Made by a program: the position numbers and the translations under genes. 44,764 bases of DNA from JANSWP01 sp041941305 (GTDB lineage: Bacteria > Bacteroidota > Bacteroidia > Chitinophagales > Saprospiraceae). Positions 21,301-26,597 of this stretch are shown here, in pieces; position 1 is the stretch's first letter; every line of letters starts with the position of its first letter. The notes under the pieces were generated by a model. The model did no database searches. It had not been told where the DNA came from and was given only the letters and a program-made list of their open reading frames with translations. The stretch is taken from positions 1 through 44,764 of the forward strand of contig JBGTQJ010000070.1 in the NCBI GenBank assembly GCA_041941305.1, read 5' to 3'.

Positions 21301-22008
21301 AGAGGGACTCATAACCGTGGTTTGATAAATTTGGAGCGCCGACTCAAAACCATCATTGGGGTCTACTATCCCTGGCAACAATTCAACCAGCTCAAAAGTA
21401 TATTCTATCGCCCCTGGAGGATTGCCAGAGCCAAGGTGCATTGGTGTCCAGTTGAACAATAAGTTTTGTGTTTCGGGAAAAGGCATCTCTTCTCCACAGG
21501 CAGGCAATAACAATTGAGGAGGTCGATTGAGGAAAAATCCACCAAGCTGGCATGCTTTTCTGGAAATCGGGATATTTCTTTCAATATCAATTACTTCCAA
21601 ACATATATCGTTGACCCCTTCCGGAAGAATCAAACTACCAAACCCTCCTGAAGTACCAACGAAACTATATGCAGACAAATAGGGTTGCAAGGCAAATCCA
21701 TCAAAAGTTTCCATCTGAAACTGGTTCAGGCGAATCGGAGGAACTGCCAGGTTGGGGTCCGTCACAAATAAATCCTGACCATTATTTCTGATAGTCATCC
21801 TCAACTTCACATCCCGGTACAGTTCCACAGGATCATTCAAAATTGCATTGAAGATCAGGTCCTGCGTCCGCTCCTGAGTATAAACAGACATATCAAGAGA
21901 ATTTGGAGGAATCATAATACCCGTCAAATTAACCGGATAAACCTGTTGACCATTCAGTTGAATCAAAGTAACAATAGTCAAAATTGCCAATGATAGATGC
22001 CTTTTCAT
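3355..22008 (-). CDS. Giant exported TANFOR-like surface protein with nine C-terminal LamG-like domains (6217 aa)
   Basis: A single intact 18.65-kb frame. Residues 1-20 are a signal peptide (MKRHLSLAILTIVTLIQLNG). Residues about 21-283 (YPVNLTGIMIPPNSL, later NKTYGWRVQAKS) resemble the N-terminus of TANFOR-type Bacteroidota surface proteins. A long beta-rich region runs to about 2190, with acidic linkers near 1555-1595, 1643-1667 and 2245, and a motif WYIQGQAYAYIEGEAGI near 2105 that I associate with the same family. An Ala/Glu-rich predicted coiled coil spans about 2945-3023. Nine LamG/concanavalin-like domains start near 3327, 3822, 4553, 4771, 5115, 5333, 5551, 5783 and 6005, each with an AW/FWAK strand, a W-H/YYLA strand, an L-x-x-G strand and an IDEV/LxIW strand. 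No T9SS sorting tail is seen; it ends at the ninth LamG domain. Adhesion or glycan binding is inferred; the family name is from memory. Confidence 0.85.
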   Translation of the reverse strand: MKRHLSLAILTIVTLIQLNGQQVYPVNLTGIMIPPNSLDMSVYTQERTQDLIFNAILNDPVELYRDVKLRMTIRNNGQDLFVTDPNLAVPPIRLNQFQMETFDGFALQPYLSAYSFVGTSGGFGSLILPEGVNDICLEVIDIERNIPISRKACQLGGFFLNRPPQLLLPACGEEMPFPETQNLLFNWTPMHLGSGNPPGAIEYTFELVELLPGIVDPNDGFESALQIYQTTVMSPSLLYSQIEPTLEPNKTYGWRVQAKSITSSGMLFQNEGYSEVCTFSYISENGSGQGSAADDDEEDSRAIPSGCEVFSTDFGPVTGAGQNSIPIVEGDIVKLGYFELEISDATPSSDGFAGTGFVTIPMLASKMQVDFENLKVKSNMRAFAVESMTAQVAPEFYLDPSLMVPGNIQNEISLDYVENLQEYFTIGQGQNQLTSLFDPANPAVVSLPIGIDSEENGEAQPMVAITGIRFTERNAYMTCIAYMPVENSDLMRFAGVDIGITPLGVKSNSILSMLDDVESSLSDIFELHILSGNNGSGMGMDCQGFDNFKMKVEVQIKEEYLVQASNQQAIRFKLKDATDDPGQYLGDIENFGAFAIPTMPGFEFNMENGQLDLNEAQKLEFSDPSSFYAAANSEEWKGMHLEEVTVQLPPEYDFSGNNRSITLETGELFLSKEGAYGSFYTANLIDIENGRMMDWAYSVDTLELQIEEGRAGNSTMSGRIQVPILDEPFDYAAVLDINAGQTEIETSPEPGKVGMSLWSSSIAINDQTGVNAILMDLGDEGKQFVPNASLSGAFSLDLNQGKFTDLLEGDKDEKKLRIRRAFNLSGDLDFEIADLPVENFTIDPFAPATEKYNLIDFGTGADSISIAGKKLPMTGFKVIYQNESKEELGLQIEVTEILDKLTMTIWAVGNGQGGFDIDRIETDVKKIDCDCAAKEDILFDPGSLTRVLEKHYNKYYAPGQPKFDPNIGVGDAVIPAETLSFYEDLYKESVMAHLRDNHINGFVVDDLLNPTKVEIPFLEDAWIALGDDGQPVINQSLMDALTMQNIDSYSDNHTEGEPWQLPYDLTSQIDRIMTRNQTEFPITNARLLITDLVLPESYTGENVPTGTTIELTMLVRVQETNPNDVYLKFTKAGIAIGPTEVSMEGVKLFLTEDAQNSSDPGLVFTYLTKGENEDPSSGSYVELECEGFQGYNVQANLEFTNGHLVAKNMDEEGELPTNENGDKENFHSHALFPFTIKGTSLTSFVAPLKVLYEQDETIVAHDLGKTKTAYFWQGKPVSFVWPGLEGKNLTVVEGYFDYDSELKVEGFPASVTEADKGLFFNELDIHFEGMTTMKGGDTAPLELPGFNFYLTGGAMNGSLKLSDVVPKGKKALMGGWSYTLDKLKYGLFPDASGTDVATSSVEGTILLPIFDDNESNWIKYSGTLGFDATIDGQENCICSPTANFDIGSALTDKTYETAFFPGLMFRLQEGSAVTFGYTAAGEFMAGATLNGGAGLYIVEKDYDWAVFDFGYDLFSFAGLTINDPGRIGSSTCSEEDGVGGIIDIDFGSWACGDTAYNPPPEEEEEEESENENENQNENEGQNQQQEPTLGGASNQSAQQATTTSEWSTGFQGFPISLDELNVTCTAPGKWSMVLGVSVNLIPASEEEESSEDGGSGGAGGGGTNTETKTVAISASTDLTINLFKDDDGELGVEEVLLNALIVEGEIASVGMKGMALFLRDDPVWGDGVKAYVDITVPTLSLKAVVQFGNTKVDANYVGQSADDLPTYEITDTHDDDYRYFFADVEFVSEKGVTFTPTPITWHGISGGIFYNCQGISPATVPEDPFAGKTEGEENPMPIESSTNINIECPFGDICTPGVGLSMYNYVPKKGNYGGHLSGIFSLGHPTTVVADVGIGIQITTDPETNMLMPSVVTYSRSLYAAAETIRDREAAPITGSITLEADLINYRLSGAFNVNMTYEVEGALTLEADINGSMFIQLSGENAGKWYFKLGSPLEPSSVTASIDAFGGAKRKVEFYFQTGFELDDMPAIKDLVPNWPESGDADGRGSSYAFEQGDGIVLGYKDSFSGNPEFGPFYASFAATYGFDLSMMRYEDIASHCYNGDAFGLNNWYIQGQAYAYIEGEAGINYDLGFVSGSQEIFSGYAAVSLEMKFPNPTWAKAFIQAEYSVLDGLITGSMSFQWEVGDQIPADCLPETSVLDLLIPIVGSTYPDPNTTSVAPPPIYLSPELGFNVPVGEHWDFPIYSEPDEDDEEGAYEKICTRTFRSQLTEFYLEGPEGEIVEGTIDYPDAYQAIMKFDELLQAETLYKLHYRAVWQEFKDPGIGNTLYYGATNLHCSLSEAKGDEREWEDVLNEGEVMEEIGTIPFITDEFPDHLPPEAIEFSQPGVGQRYWTKNYAVPMIEIGQKGWEQLFPAKAKDPETQKTVVYEYKVQVTEYTKNEQQTAQYTLPLNEYPGLINYETEKIAYETVALNETQVQIPAVEIDVSNGTSVEFEGLNDLPLSGNHIYYLQILKIPVQQASTITREQESKTINGITFNRSKTVLANNQEAGGFQVLFELWFGMSEHETFAEKAYVTFKDLDEISGETTLNWYHPLTNHVSDGEFMEEDPFDLEEGQAYIRDVINTNVFAFMPENRFSLDHDFSDMSMTSDFYNYLEDNPQFDAGTLTDRLLIFDDSEEKHKEPFDEYDLIRLNANLSDFVFFSEKGLGDIEYLSYEFLVRLEDFYLDWERDWEDLKWEDKLDKVHSVFVSWSQDWWDDFEKYLIYLKNPKNVEGWEMVVAEGGIEPFNDSGSNFPDLSGSGELFRLRVIYPRIRKQQWLVFLNYLNSLFAVLKPIESSVDRDINVREVPDLVNSYRDIMNLIYESYMPFAFATSYVDGIFMEQRWPKPGQWQYIHESLTPGEHNEDVFKFENIDDGINFSSVGGNQYTHSNDNLSKLNPPNVLPTFGDIRTAERNKKKLEQEATRLRNKADRAQQEAIEAAAYAASYPTAVHYSWAESAAEDAEKAEQAALDAEEIAAMEQPELDPEAYYSRFKINWNVHREDEYKIKNIWVENIETNQLLCYVDYVNKEEDIYDPITGKREKVFYEADIDEGFCVTNYGPVENNYGVFVQMARFDETEDEIVFSPNGEFDHFKIGNFTPFDGNSSTINRENLDHIPTPRREREHLIRFQRDLSGNPLNLKMFFRGTENLFEISALSVYEWKNHKRHLFLGNKEYQAGTSSESDLFLKTQYTYQEDGSYTTSTSEFTDNTLMTFDPELRYLIYIESSHGKEIITIDEDFWVNQGGAVAYKFDDDFADALVNPEGANHALDLYKYRPEQFPSNHPEYVEENSKVFLGNVEKGNGAIQGLPLQDITIEAWIKPDEMYDQFNNILGFYNNEGELTYSWLIEFHGETTELKAHFSLDNVPMNLRLSGVIPNAWNHIACTYDGSYVRWFLNGNFKAEAPASGLIDYSHEGRLILGEKESDQILINMLIDEVMIWSKARTLEEIRDDMTNGRPGGEEGLIAYYKFNELPYSRTFPDLSGSGRDGIVDMQIMEDSYQPSPVPKSGEPYEDIPAHLLNNPNGFGTYKLSAEETGSITVWKDDTQLAATEDLTNIRLYDPQGQLHFEYYNANSDYTVHLHPTHGSVETEQRDLDEHYVFKTLDSLDIDDYFFLEREPTEHHLLLGNETQGYQYFNVDSKFWENEGGTEFYFEPSDFKTGDFLLVGNPVGDLYLLHPDMQPVTGMEIVIFDMDNNPRLIYKNGWSEYKVFSFSNTGVQTTSFGKFDGSYKFALDANKSYYCLLHNGNNEYRYLSLDNNFWHNGKKYWFNADDFKAGDYDQYFTSGDYALELDGNDDRIESPDNLPIEGDDERTVAAWVKFDQEAIGNLKFTPITVWGENANSKWFIFAKDEYDILKLMIDEETLYSGNTTLTADTWYYLAVTYGNEEIKLYINGVLDAAYSLNNPLQTTANSLRLGYFLKGQDSFYAYMTIDELNIWSRSRSEDEILEDYIYGVDPTEHKLELYYNFNSGPGNATVSDRSGRDFNSELVAMDITSSWVIADKLPGDYNPGPYTVKQTSSGSASLSPRTSLDWENVSWLFLEENDGSLVKYWYDGYLYQKEDGEVSIQCLGLPKDATMVDDAGAYSYYLGTRDSLYYGRQDAPESGAFLLDELQSEDLPTSLENILTANSILVKGDGGSGKIDMEWKTEEMYNSGTLCIYDDENRRVYYRNSESATFFEFVPKPDDTPTFYNTSSFTLSPENINLTLNPSRSYQVYYKDEDGRINFELNSSFLEQEDCALLLLEAFNGTFSDDYFALDADYQVYLDAEGQLSFKNKNSSAFSLIAEIYLENDARTRHWTSDGHLHEKDGSTESITCAELPRSGEHLWGDSPEQNWTIYVKTKDGTCYKGQSMELNAHFLNLVETTDLPAIWSSPSPSILVSADDDGIVRLDFNDWQVSKNMLVTVHDSQNGMIVYRYPGNGIQGDSDYSPPKFIRIQYSESGVYTETEESLVDFFVLDLGSSYTVYFKDLENGGTASLHLDPDFMTDDCELKLIREFNESISEEYFEDPFATPTSSAGDFALDFDGINDHLSFGEEDLDGFRLSMGLWLNAENLNGVQPLVGYSGNTRLELVDGHPKMVLQVDGQAVEITTEWELNTNTWYYLAGAYNGQEMRLYLNGELIKSQPQSGGVQTSGELFVGRGEDANGETYFSGQLDQISLWSKGLSEQETRNIVYEGLEGNEDGLFALLDLDQGTGQLQAKDVSNRGMDALLRGMDPATDWISGTAPNWNMPTGTTDYGVDLASDNNQIVIREAAGLNMDETFSIQFWAKSSYQGTDTRHILRKTNGWGVDVVDGNKLRLVTWGADDVTFGNFFYNNDTWHQYTFVADGNNRYLYVDGALVAENADSYTVESSEDPLYIGYTSSSARSAVDELGIFDRALTEEEVVNSYLEGINSDANGLVAYYNFDALPENQMVVDQSGNGHVGMIQNLSTSNWVVATKSVVQARFDLDVSNNIVSIDFSDWYQNANCLLTIFDTQERMLVFRHPGDDTNEAIFYSFDYDGEKVFSEKQAGQINQFELDANEEYTIYAKNLDDESWASFSVSNTIINAVQDPIWIPDFSEEVADSYFENPETEATQSVSDNAIQLNNDNDDARIYIEDSDELDLDETFTISFWAKKISSRLDYRQIIRKGGTWGVELGYSSTLRLISDNDDARFDGSFNNDGEWHHYTFLSQNNAQELFVDGISFGTLNEPLSFPITDQALHIGNSTNSPIIAIDELGIFDRTLSEDEVIDVYLNGIDPNNAVDLVAYYDFNQETESTILFDRSGNGHHGFLQNIDVTADWVTGDGKNPVPPLQSAPYNANLSLLDGDKCINTGFVGITGGSARTFEAWVKPSVIDGTTMTFVSWGDSDASGNLFNLKINSSGKLKLEVKDENQKGETSLIAGEWIHIAVVVDGNSPKLEDVKMYINGELESTTISNGDIDLTTSPDGKILIGSNVDGTEAFNGEMDEVRIWNTARSQQEIKDHLYGELSGDLLTSSDLELYYNFNETSAPYVDHSNNDYEGVLIDISSVEPPNDVNYALDIAQSGFISTTYKGITGKADRTFEAWIKTTSAGGAIASWGYNDTDGEAMKIHLDEQGRVRVSLTNGYRYGSTSVNDGEWHHIAVVVEDVNNNGNPRSGELKFFIDGVEETDYTTKGVTINTASKWNLVIGAYNDEDIFNGLIDEVRLWSIAKDQSAIQATINTKIADPELENDLQLYFPMQDGPFNDNISDHSSAGRDGTISEVTEAWVEATLPLIEISQPPPPAPYNANLSLFNIDECIRTDNSYAGITGSTARTFEAWIKTTTLNKTIVSWGDDVVKGNRFNIKLNDQGYLRVDISGGNIIGTQTVLSTDEWFHIAVVVPDQNPTIADLTFYINGEVEPAVAAGGSQVLNTSADGEVFIGCYFTGANVFQGEMDELRIWNAARSQQEIKDHLYGALTGEALNSPDLALYYSFDETGSSYTDQSVNGHNGTVVNISTIGTPPPPPAPLNYALDLGDASTHVASNWNGILGKGRRTVEAWIKTTASNEDIITWGKTVNLNDFRVRVDNNGSLAFVCGSGNHKKVGTTIINDGNWHHIALVAPNNETKVKQVHLYVDGELETYSSTGSNSKINTKADHKVAIGAYKGNLSYSGEIDEVRIWNIKRTPDQIKNNKDVELTGNESGLQLYYQISAGTGTTITDQSGKGRDGTMSTATNAWTERE

Positions 22009-22228
22009 ATCCTAAATTTTTTTTTTCTGGTTTTTCTGGGTGCTGGTTTCTGGGTGCTGGGTGCTGGTTTCTGGGTGCTTTTCCGTCGCTCTTAACTTCA
22101 TTCTTTCATTTCTTCATTATTCGTTATTCATTCTTTCATTATTCATTCTTTCATTATTCATTCCTTCATTAATTAATTTCCCGTAACCAGCAGTGTCTCT
22201 CGCAGAGGACGCTGCGGCATCCCTTCCC
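22009..22228. repeat. Low-complexity repeat between barrel and giant genes
   Basis: The plus strand reads GGGTGCTGG/GGTTTCTGG words (about 22027-22080) followed by repeated TTCATT/TCATTATTCATT words (about 22098-22171). These are the same two word families, in the same orientation, as at 1-610. On the minus strand the block forms most of the 220-base leader between the barrel stop and the giant start. A small CGCAG/CTGCG stem lies at 22201-22216 without a T-run. I see no separate gene. Confidence 0.75.
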
Positions 22229-24079
22229 CTAATCCCCTCCTCCCTCAGCCGGCTCTTTCCGTTTTTTGGAAAAATTATACTGAAAGCCCAGCGTGCCCGT
22301 CAATTCTGAAAAAGAATCAGTGGTGCCGGCGATGACTTTTTTGCTGCTCAACAATCCCCAGTTCATATTGAGGCTCATGGCGTCGTTGATTTTAAAATTG
22401 AAGCGCACCTGGCTGTTCAGATTGTTATTGTCTCCGGTATTCTCGCTGGTCATCAGGAAATAGTTGAGGTCAATTCCCGTATTGAGTTTTCCTTCCAGGA
22501 AGGACTTGGTAATGCCGAAGCCTGCTCCATAGCGGCGCATGGTCATTTGGCTCAGTTCATTTTGATTGTAATTGGCTTTTACAGAAAATTTCCACTGACT
22601 CTCGGCAAGTGCATAATTGTAGACGAGATTGCCCACCAGCATTTGGGAAGCCGAGCTTTCCATTTCATTGGCCACATCATCTGTTACAGCCTGGATATTG
22701 AAGGTTCCGGTTAGGACGTGTTGATTTTGGGATTGGTCCTGGAAATTGTAGGTAGCATTCAATCCGGCATCCTGCGTGACTATCAGCACATTCAGGGAAT
22801 CCAAACTTTCATCCAGCAGGTAGGCGATGTCTGAGCTGTTATTGGAATAATTAAAACCAAGGTTAAAACTCCCGGCAGAATAATTGATATTTCCAGATCC
22901 GATATAGCGGGTCATCGTGGTGGGCAGAGTTTTGTCCAGGTTATTTTTTTGCAAACCAGCACTCATATTGACGGTAACTGCACCTTGTAACAATCCGAAA
23001 CTTAGATTAGCCAGGTAATCTTCAATGTCATTGTTAAAAAAGTAGGCACCGAAAGATTGGTAATCCGGATCGATGCGCTTGTATTGAACGCCTACTGTAA
23101 AAACCTTGGCTTGAAAATCCAATTTGGTATCCAGGGCAGATTTGTACTCTGTAGTGGTTCTTCCCTGAATCAAAAACCGAGGATGCGGAAAGCGATTATC
23201 CGCCATACCTTCCAATGAGTTTGGAGAATGCGCACTGGTCGCATATTCCATTTTCAATCTAAATTTTTCAAACAGGCTTTTCTGAAAATTCAATCCAATC
23301 ACCAGATTTTCTGCGGGATCTACCTGGTTCGGATTGTCTTCCGGAATGGTAATCGATCCTACCTCGTCTACTGCTTTAAACAGAATCAGGTCGATGAATT
23401 CTTCTGAGGTACCATAGCCCATTTTGAGCCCCCAACCTTTTCTTTCATAGACTGGAATATTGGGTGTGACAAGTGATAAGTCAATAGGTTCTGCTTTGGC
23501 AAGCCGGCCATACATCGCCCCAAATCGAATATTTCCAGGATTGAGCTCCATTCCAGCTCCGAGGAAGTTCAGATTGGCAAGAGTAAAAGGCGAGAAGTTC
23601 ATGCTTCGGTGTCCAAAGTGTAGTTTAATCCATTTGTACCTCGGGCTTGCGCCAAATCTTACGAAGCGATTTTTTTGGTTTTCAATCTTGTTCTTTACGT
23701 TGTTTTTAAAGGCGTTGATAAGTTCTTTAATATTGGGATAGGAAGAAGTGGTATTCTTGGCAGAAACCATTAGTGAAAATGGTAGGCTGAGTTTGTAAAC
23801 CCGAATATTTACATTGGCGTTGAGGGAATAGAAAAAGGGGTCTTGACGCGCATCGGTCCCAAAGGAACTGTAAGAGCGCATATTCAATCCCAGCCCTCCA
23901 GTCAAATTGAATGGTTCGCCAAAATCTTTAAATCCAGAAAACAGTCCTTGAAAATGAGATTTAAAAAATCCTTCTTTTCCCACGGCCTCGATGTCTTCAA
24001 ACTTTTCCAATTGAGCAAAGGAAGACCCTGCCATCAGGATGGCAACCAATAGTATTTGAATACGCAATGAGGCTCTCAT
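22229..24079 (-). CDS. Predicted outer-membrane beta-barrel protein, first gene of the giant-protein cluster
   Basis: A 616-residue exported protein. I place the start at the ATG giving MRASLRIQILLVAILMAGSS, a typical signal peptide cleaved near FAQ. A longer frame opens 42 bases upstream, but only with TTG and with a polar extension before the signal. The mature protein has a short N-terminal segment and then many alternating amphipathic beta strands (FRLKMEYATSAHS, NLGFNYSNNSSDI, KFSVKANYNQNE, GTLGFQYNFSKKRK), typical of a large outer-membrane barrel. There is no plug or TonB-dependent receptor signature and no PorP/SprF-type sequence I recognise. It ends with a basic tail followed by EGGGD. 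It precedes the giant gene by 220 bases on the same strand, so a role in exporting or anchoring the giant is a reasonable but untested inference. Confidence 0.7.
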   Translation of the reverse strand: MRASLRIQILLVAILMAGSSFAQLEKFEDIEAVGKEGFFKSHFQGLFSGFKDFGEPFNLTGGLGLNMRSYSSFGTDARQDPFFYSLNANVNIRVYKLSLPFSLMVSAKNTTSSYPNIKELINAFKNNVKNKIENQKNRFVRFGASPRYKWIKLHFGHRSMNFSPFTLANLNFLGAGMELNPGNIRFGAMYGRLAKAEPIDLSLVTPNIPVYERKGWGLKMGYGTSEEFIDLILFKAVDEVGSITIPEDNPNQVDPAENLVIGLNFQKSLFEKFRLKMEYATSAHSPNSLEGMADNRFPHPRFLIQGRTTTEYKSALDTKLDFQAKVFTVGVQYKRIDPDYQSFGAYFFNNDIEDYLANLSFGLLQGAVTVNMSAGLQKNNLDKTLPTTMTRYIGSGNINYSAGSFNLGFNYSNNSSDIAYLLDESLDSLNVLIVTQDAGLNATYNFQDQSQNQHVLTGTFNIQAVTDDVANEMESSASQMLVGNLVYNYALAESQWKFSVKANYNQNELSQMTMRRYGAGFGITKSFLEGKLNTGIDLNYFLMTSENTGDNNNLNSQVRFNFKINDAMSLNMNWGLLSSKKVIAGTTDSFSELTGTLGFQYNFSKKRKEPAEGGGD

Positions 24080-24242
24080 AGGAATGGGCTTTAGATTGTT
24101 TTTCAGGTTCGTTTTGGGCAAACCTTTCTCTAAATTTTTTGAATCCGGAAGAATTCGGCTCCCTTCATTTTTGTGTTTAGAATATGTCTAAAATCTTTTC
24201 CCTCTATTTTTTCCTTTAGGTCTCAGATTGGTAAAAAAATCA

Positions 24243-24578
24243 TCACAGTTTGATAAAGTGTTGAAAAAAGGCAGCTGATTTACTTTTGGAGATTACCAGG
24301 CGTATTCCGCCAGTTAACTCGACATATAGTAAATCCAGTTTCTCAAATTTGCTCACGTGCTTTAGGTTAATCACGTATCTGTGATGAATGCGCACAAAGG
24401 CGGTATCTGAAAGCAAATCTAAAACGACTTTCAGGCGCTTGCTGAGCGTGATTTTTTCTTCATTCAGGAGATAGACATGTGTATGACTTCCATCTGATTC
24501 GCAATACAATATATCCTCTTTATGCAAGAAGGACATCCCAGTATTTGTAGATATCGCGATTTTTGGATATTTCGTCAT
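24243..24578 (-). CDS. Stand-alone LytTR-type DNA-binding regulator
   Basis: A 111-residue protein that is almost entirely a LytTR DNA-binding domain: DILYCESDGSHTHVYL, KITLSKRLKVVLDLL, FVRIHHRYVINLKHV and a terminal beta segment. These are the conserved strands and the FVRIHRSYLVNL-like motif of the family. There is no receiver domain, sensor or membrane segment, so it is not a full LytR/AgrA response regulator. It lies 163 bases upstream of the barrel gene on the same strand and is divergent from the 512-residue protein gene, with 181 bases between them. It may regulate the barrel/giant/Fn3 cluster, which is inference from position. The family assignment is strong and the target is unknown. 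Confidence 0.88.
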   Translation of the reverse strand: MTKYPKIAISTNTGMSFLHKEDILYCESDGSHTHVYLLNEEKITLSKRLKVVLDLLSDTAFVRIHHRYVINLKHVSKFEKLDLLYVELTGGIRLVISKSKSAAFFQHFIKL

Positions 24579-24759
24579 AACCTATCGTTTATTAGTCATA
24601 AAGCATTGAAATTAGGCCATATTTGATTACTTTTCGGGGACATTTTTTCATTAAAATTATTCATCCCTTTTACCAAATTTCAATTCATTAAATACATAAA
24701 CTACTGATTTTAAGTAAAATAATACAAGCTATAGACTTTCGAAAAATTTTTCTGCAACA

Positions 24760-26298
24760 ATGATTATACGTAATTTAAAATTGATTAGATTGCTAAAGAA
24801 TTTATCTGATAAGGAGTTTAAGCTTTTTAAAAAATTCCTTCAATCTCCATTTCATACTACCAATCCGAACATGTTGTTGTTATACAACTATTTATCAAAA
24901 TATCACCCGGATTATGATTCAAAAAGGCTGACTAAAGAAGATATTTACAACAGGATTTTTCCGAAATCCCCATTTTCTGCGACCAAGTTCAATAAACTGA
25001 TTTATGATTTAGCTCAGCTAACTGAGGAGTTTTTAGTGCAACTCAATTTACAATCTGATCAATTCCAAAAGCAAAAATTGCTGACCCAGACATTTGGCCA
25101 GAGAAACATGCATGATTTTTTTAGTAAAAGCACCAGCTCCCTTTTCAAATACCTTGATAGCTTACCCGTTCAAGATTTGTATTACCATCACCATTCAGCA
25201 GAACTCCAATTCAATTTCTACTTTCATCCATTGACCACTAAAAATTTATTCCCTGATGAAAAATTGTTGCATTTATTGGACAATGTTAATCATCAATATT
25301 TGCTAGCTGCCTGCCGACTTATTTGTGAGTTAAGGACAAAAGAAATCACAATCAATAAATCTTATGACATCCCCTTTTTGGAAGAATTAAAAGATCGACT
25401 CCAACATCCAGGCGTAAAGGATAATTTTTTAATTCGGATTTATAGATCGTTATTGATATTGTATGAAACGCAAAAGCTGGAGGACTACAATCAATTAAAA
25501 CACGATCTAATTGAGAACATTCATAAACTCCAAAAATTTGATCAATCACAGCTATTTGCTCAAATCCTGAATTATGCCATTCGCCAATTAAATTTAGGCA
25601 ATACCTCCTTTTATAAAGAGGCGCTTGACCTATATAAAGTGGCGCTTGCCAATAAATTGGTCGTTGAAAACAATCGAATTGACGATGCCATTTTTGGCAA
25701 CATCATTAGTCTGGGCTGCCATGAAAAAGAGTTTGAATGGACCAGTCAGTTTATCAATGAACATCAAATTTATCTTGATGAATCCTCAAAAGCAGATACT
25801 GTCGCATTCTATACCGGAGTCTGGCATTTTCACCAGGAAAATTTTGATAAAGCATTTAATCAACTATGGGATCATCCCTTTTCTTCGCTTTACCAGACTA
25901 AAGTTCGGCTGAAAATAATTGAAATCCAATACGAAAAGTTTTTAACAGATCGCTCGCAATACACATTGCTCAATTCACAAATAGAGGCTTTCGAAAAATA
26001 CCTTCGTCGCAGTGATTCAATTCCGCCCAATAAAAAGGAAGCTCAATTGAATTGCATCCTAAGCATACAAAGAATGGCAAAAGCTATATTAAAGAATAAG
26101 GACCTATACCAGCTTAAAGAGCTACTCACAAAAAATATCAAAGAACGAAAAAAAGTAATGAGCAAGGATTGGCTCCTGTCTAAGGTCAATCAACTCCCTC
26201 TTTTCGACACCAAAAACGGTCAACCTTCAACCACCTCCACCGTACCTATAAAAGAGTGCTCACAACCATCCAGGAAACCAGTTAGTTCGACATTATAG
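24760..26298 (+). CDS. Uncharacterised helical cytoplasmic protein (512 aa)
   Basis: I do not recognise a named family. The protein has no signal peptide or membrane segment and is rich in Leu, Lys, Asn, Gln and aromatic residues in a helical pattern. The N-terminal 110 residues (LLKNLSDKEFKLFKKFLQSP, then a segment with DIYNRIFP and FNKLIYDLAQLTEEFLV) look like a compact helical domain. The remainder resembles an irregular TPR/alpha-solenoid (for example YTGVWHFHQENFDKAFNQLW). Members of this general type occur in Saprospiria, from memory. The start is ATG; a T-rich stretch precedes it and no clear Shine-Dalgarno is visible. The last 26 codons overlap, antisense, the 3' end of the PKD gene and read as a Ser/Thr/Pro-rich tail, so the original stop may have been lost. 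Confidence 0.75.
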   Translation: MIIRNLKLIRLLKNLSDKEFKLFKKFLQSPFHTTNPNMLLLYNYLSKYHPDYDSKRLTKEDIYNRIFPKSPFSATKFNKLIYDLAQLTEEFLVQLNLQSDQFQKQKLLTQTFGQRNMHDFFSKSTSSLFKYLDSLPVQDLYYHHHSAELQFNFYFHPLTTKNLFPDEKLLHLLDNVNHQYLLAACRLICELRTKEITINKSYDIPFLEELKDRLQHPGVKDNFLIRIYRSLLILYETQKLEDYNQLKHDLIENIHKLQKFDQSQLFAQILNYAIRQLNLGNTSFYKEALDLYKVALANKLVVENNRIDDAIFGNIISLGCHEKEFEWTSQFINEHQIYLDESSKADTVAFYTGVWHFHQENFDKAFNQLWDHPFSSLYQTKVRLKIIEIQYEKFLTDRSQYTLLNSQIEAFEKYLRRSDSIPPNKKEAQLNCILSIQRMAKAILKNKDLYQLKELLTKNIKERKKVMSKDWLLSKVNQLPLFDTKNGQPSTTSTVPIKECSQPSRKPVSSTL

Positions 26299-26576
26299 GT
26301 TCCTGCTTCCTGATAGGTATGTTGTGGATCTTTTTCCGTAGAAGTATTGCCATCTCCAAAATCCCAGTGATAAGAAGTTGCATTTGTAGAGGTGTTGGCA
26401 AAACTTATCGTACAAGCAGCCGTACATCCGTTATTGGAAATTGTGAAACTCACCGACGGACATTCTGGCTTGGGGAACTTTTCTTCATTCGAATCTGCTT
26501 TAAAACTCAACATAAATAAGATTGAGACAAGCATCAATACTTTAAAAAGTGGTATAGATTTCCATTCCTTTTGCAT
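26220..26576 (-). CDS. Small exported PKD-domain protein
   Basis: A 118-residue protein with a basic start and one hydrophobic segment (SIPLFKVLMLVSILFMLSF), then a single PKD domain of about 80 residues: CTISFANTSTNATSYHWDFG, then DGNTSTEKDPQHTY and AGTYNVELTGF. The WDFGDG and GTYNV motifs are diagnostic of the family. PKD domains are extracellular beta-sandwiches used in surface proteins and secreted enzymes. No T9SS tail or enzyme domain is attached, so it may be a free or membrane-tethered single-domain protein. An alternative ATG at 26597 would add seven residues; I prefer the inner start because it gives a shorter signal n-region. The gene converges with the 512-residue protein gene and overlaps its 3' end by 79 bases. 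Confidence 0.7.
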   Translation of the reverse strand: MQKEWKSIPLFKVLMLVSILFMLSFKADSNEEKFPKPECPSVSFTISNNGCTAACTISFANTSTNATSYHWDFGDGNTSTEKDPQHTYQEAGTYNVELTGFLDGCEHSFIGTVEVVEG

Positions 26577-26597
26577 GACAAACAGGTTTGATTGCAT

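Noticed and set aside
24080..24121. TTG-initiated N-terminal extension of the barrel protein
   Set aside because: It adds a polar segment before a complete signal peptide that begins at the ATG at 24079.
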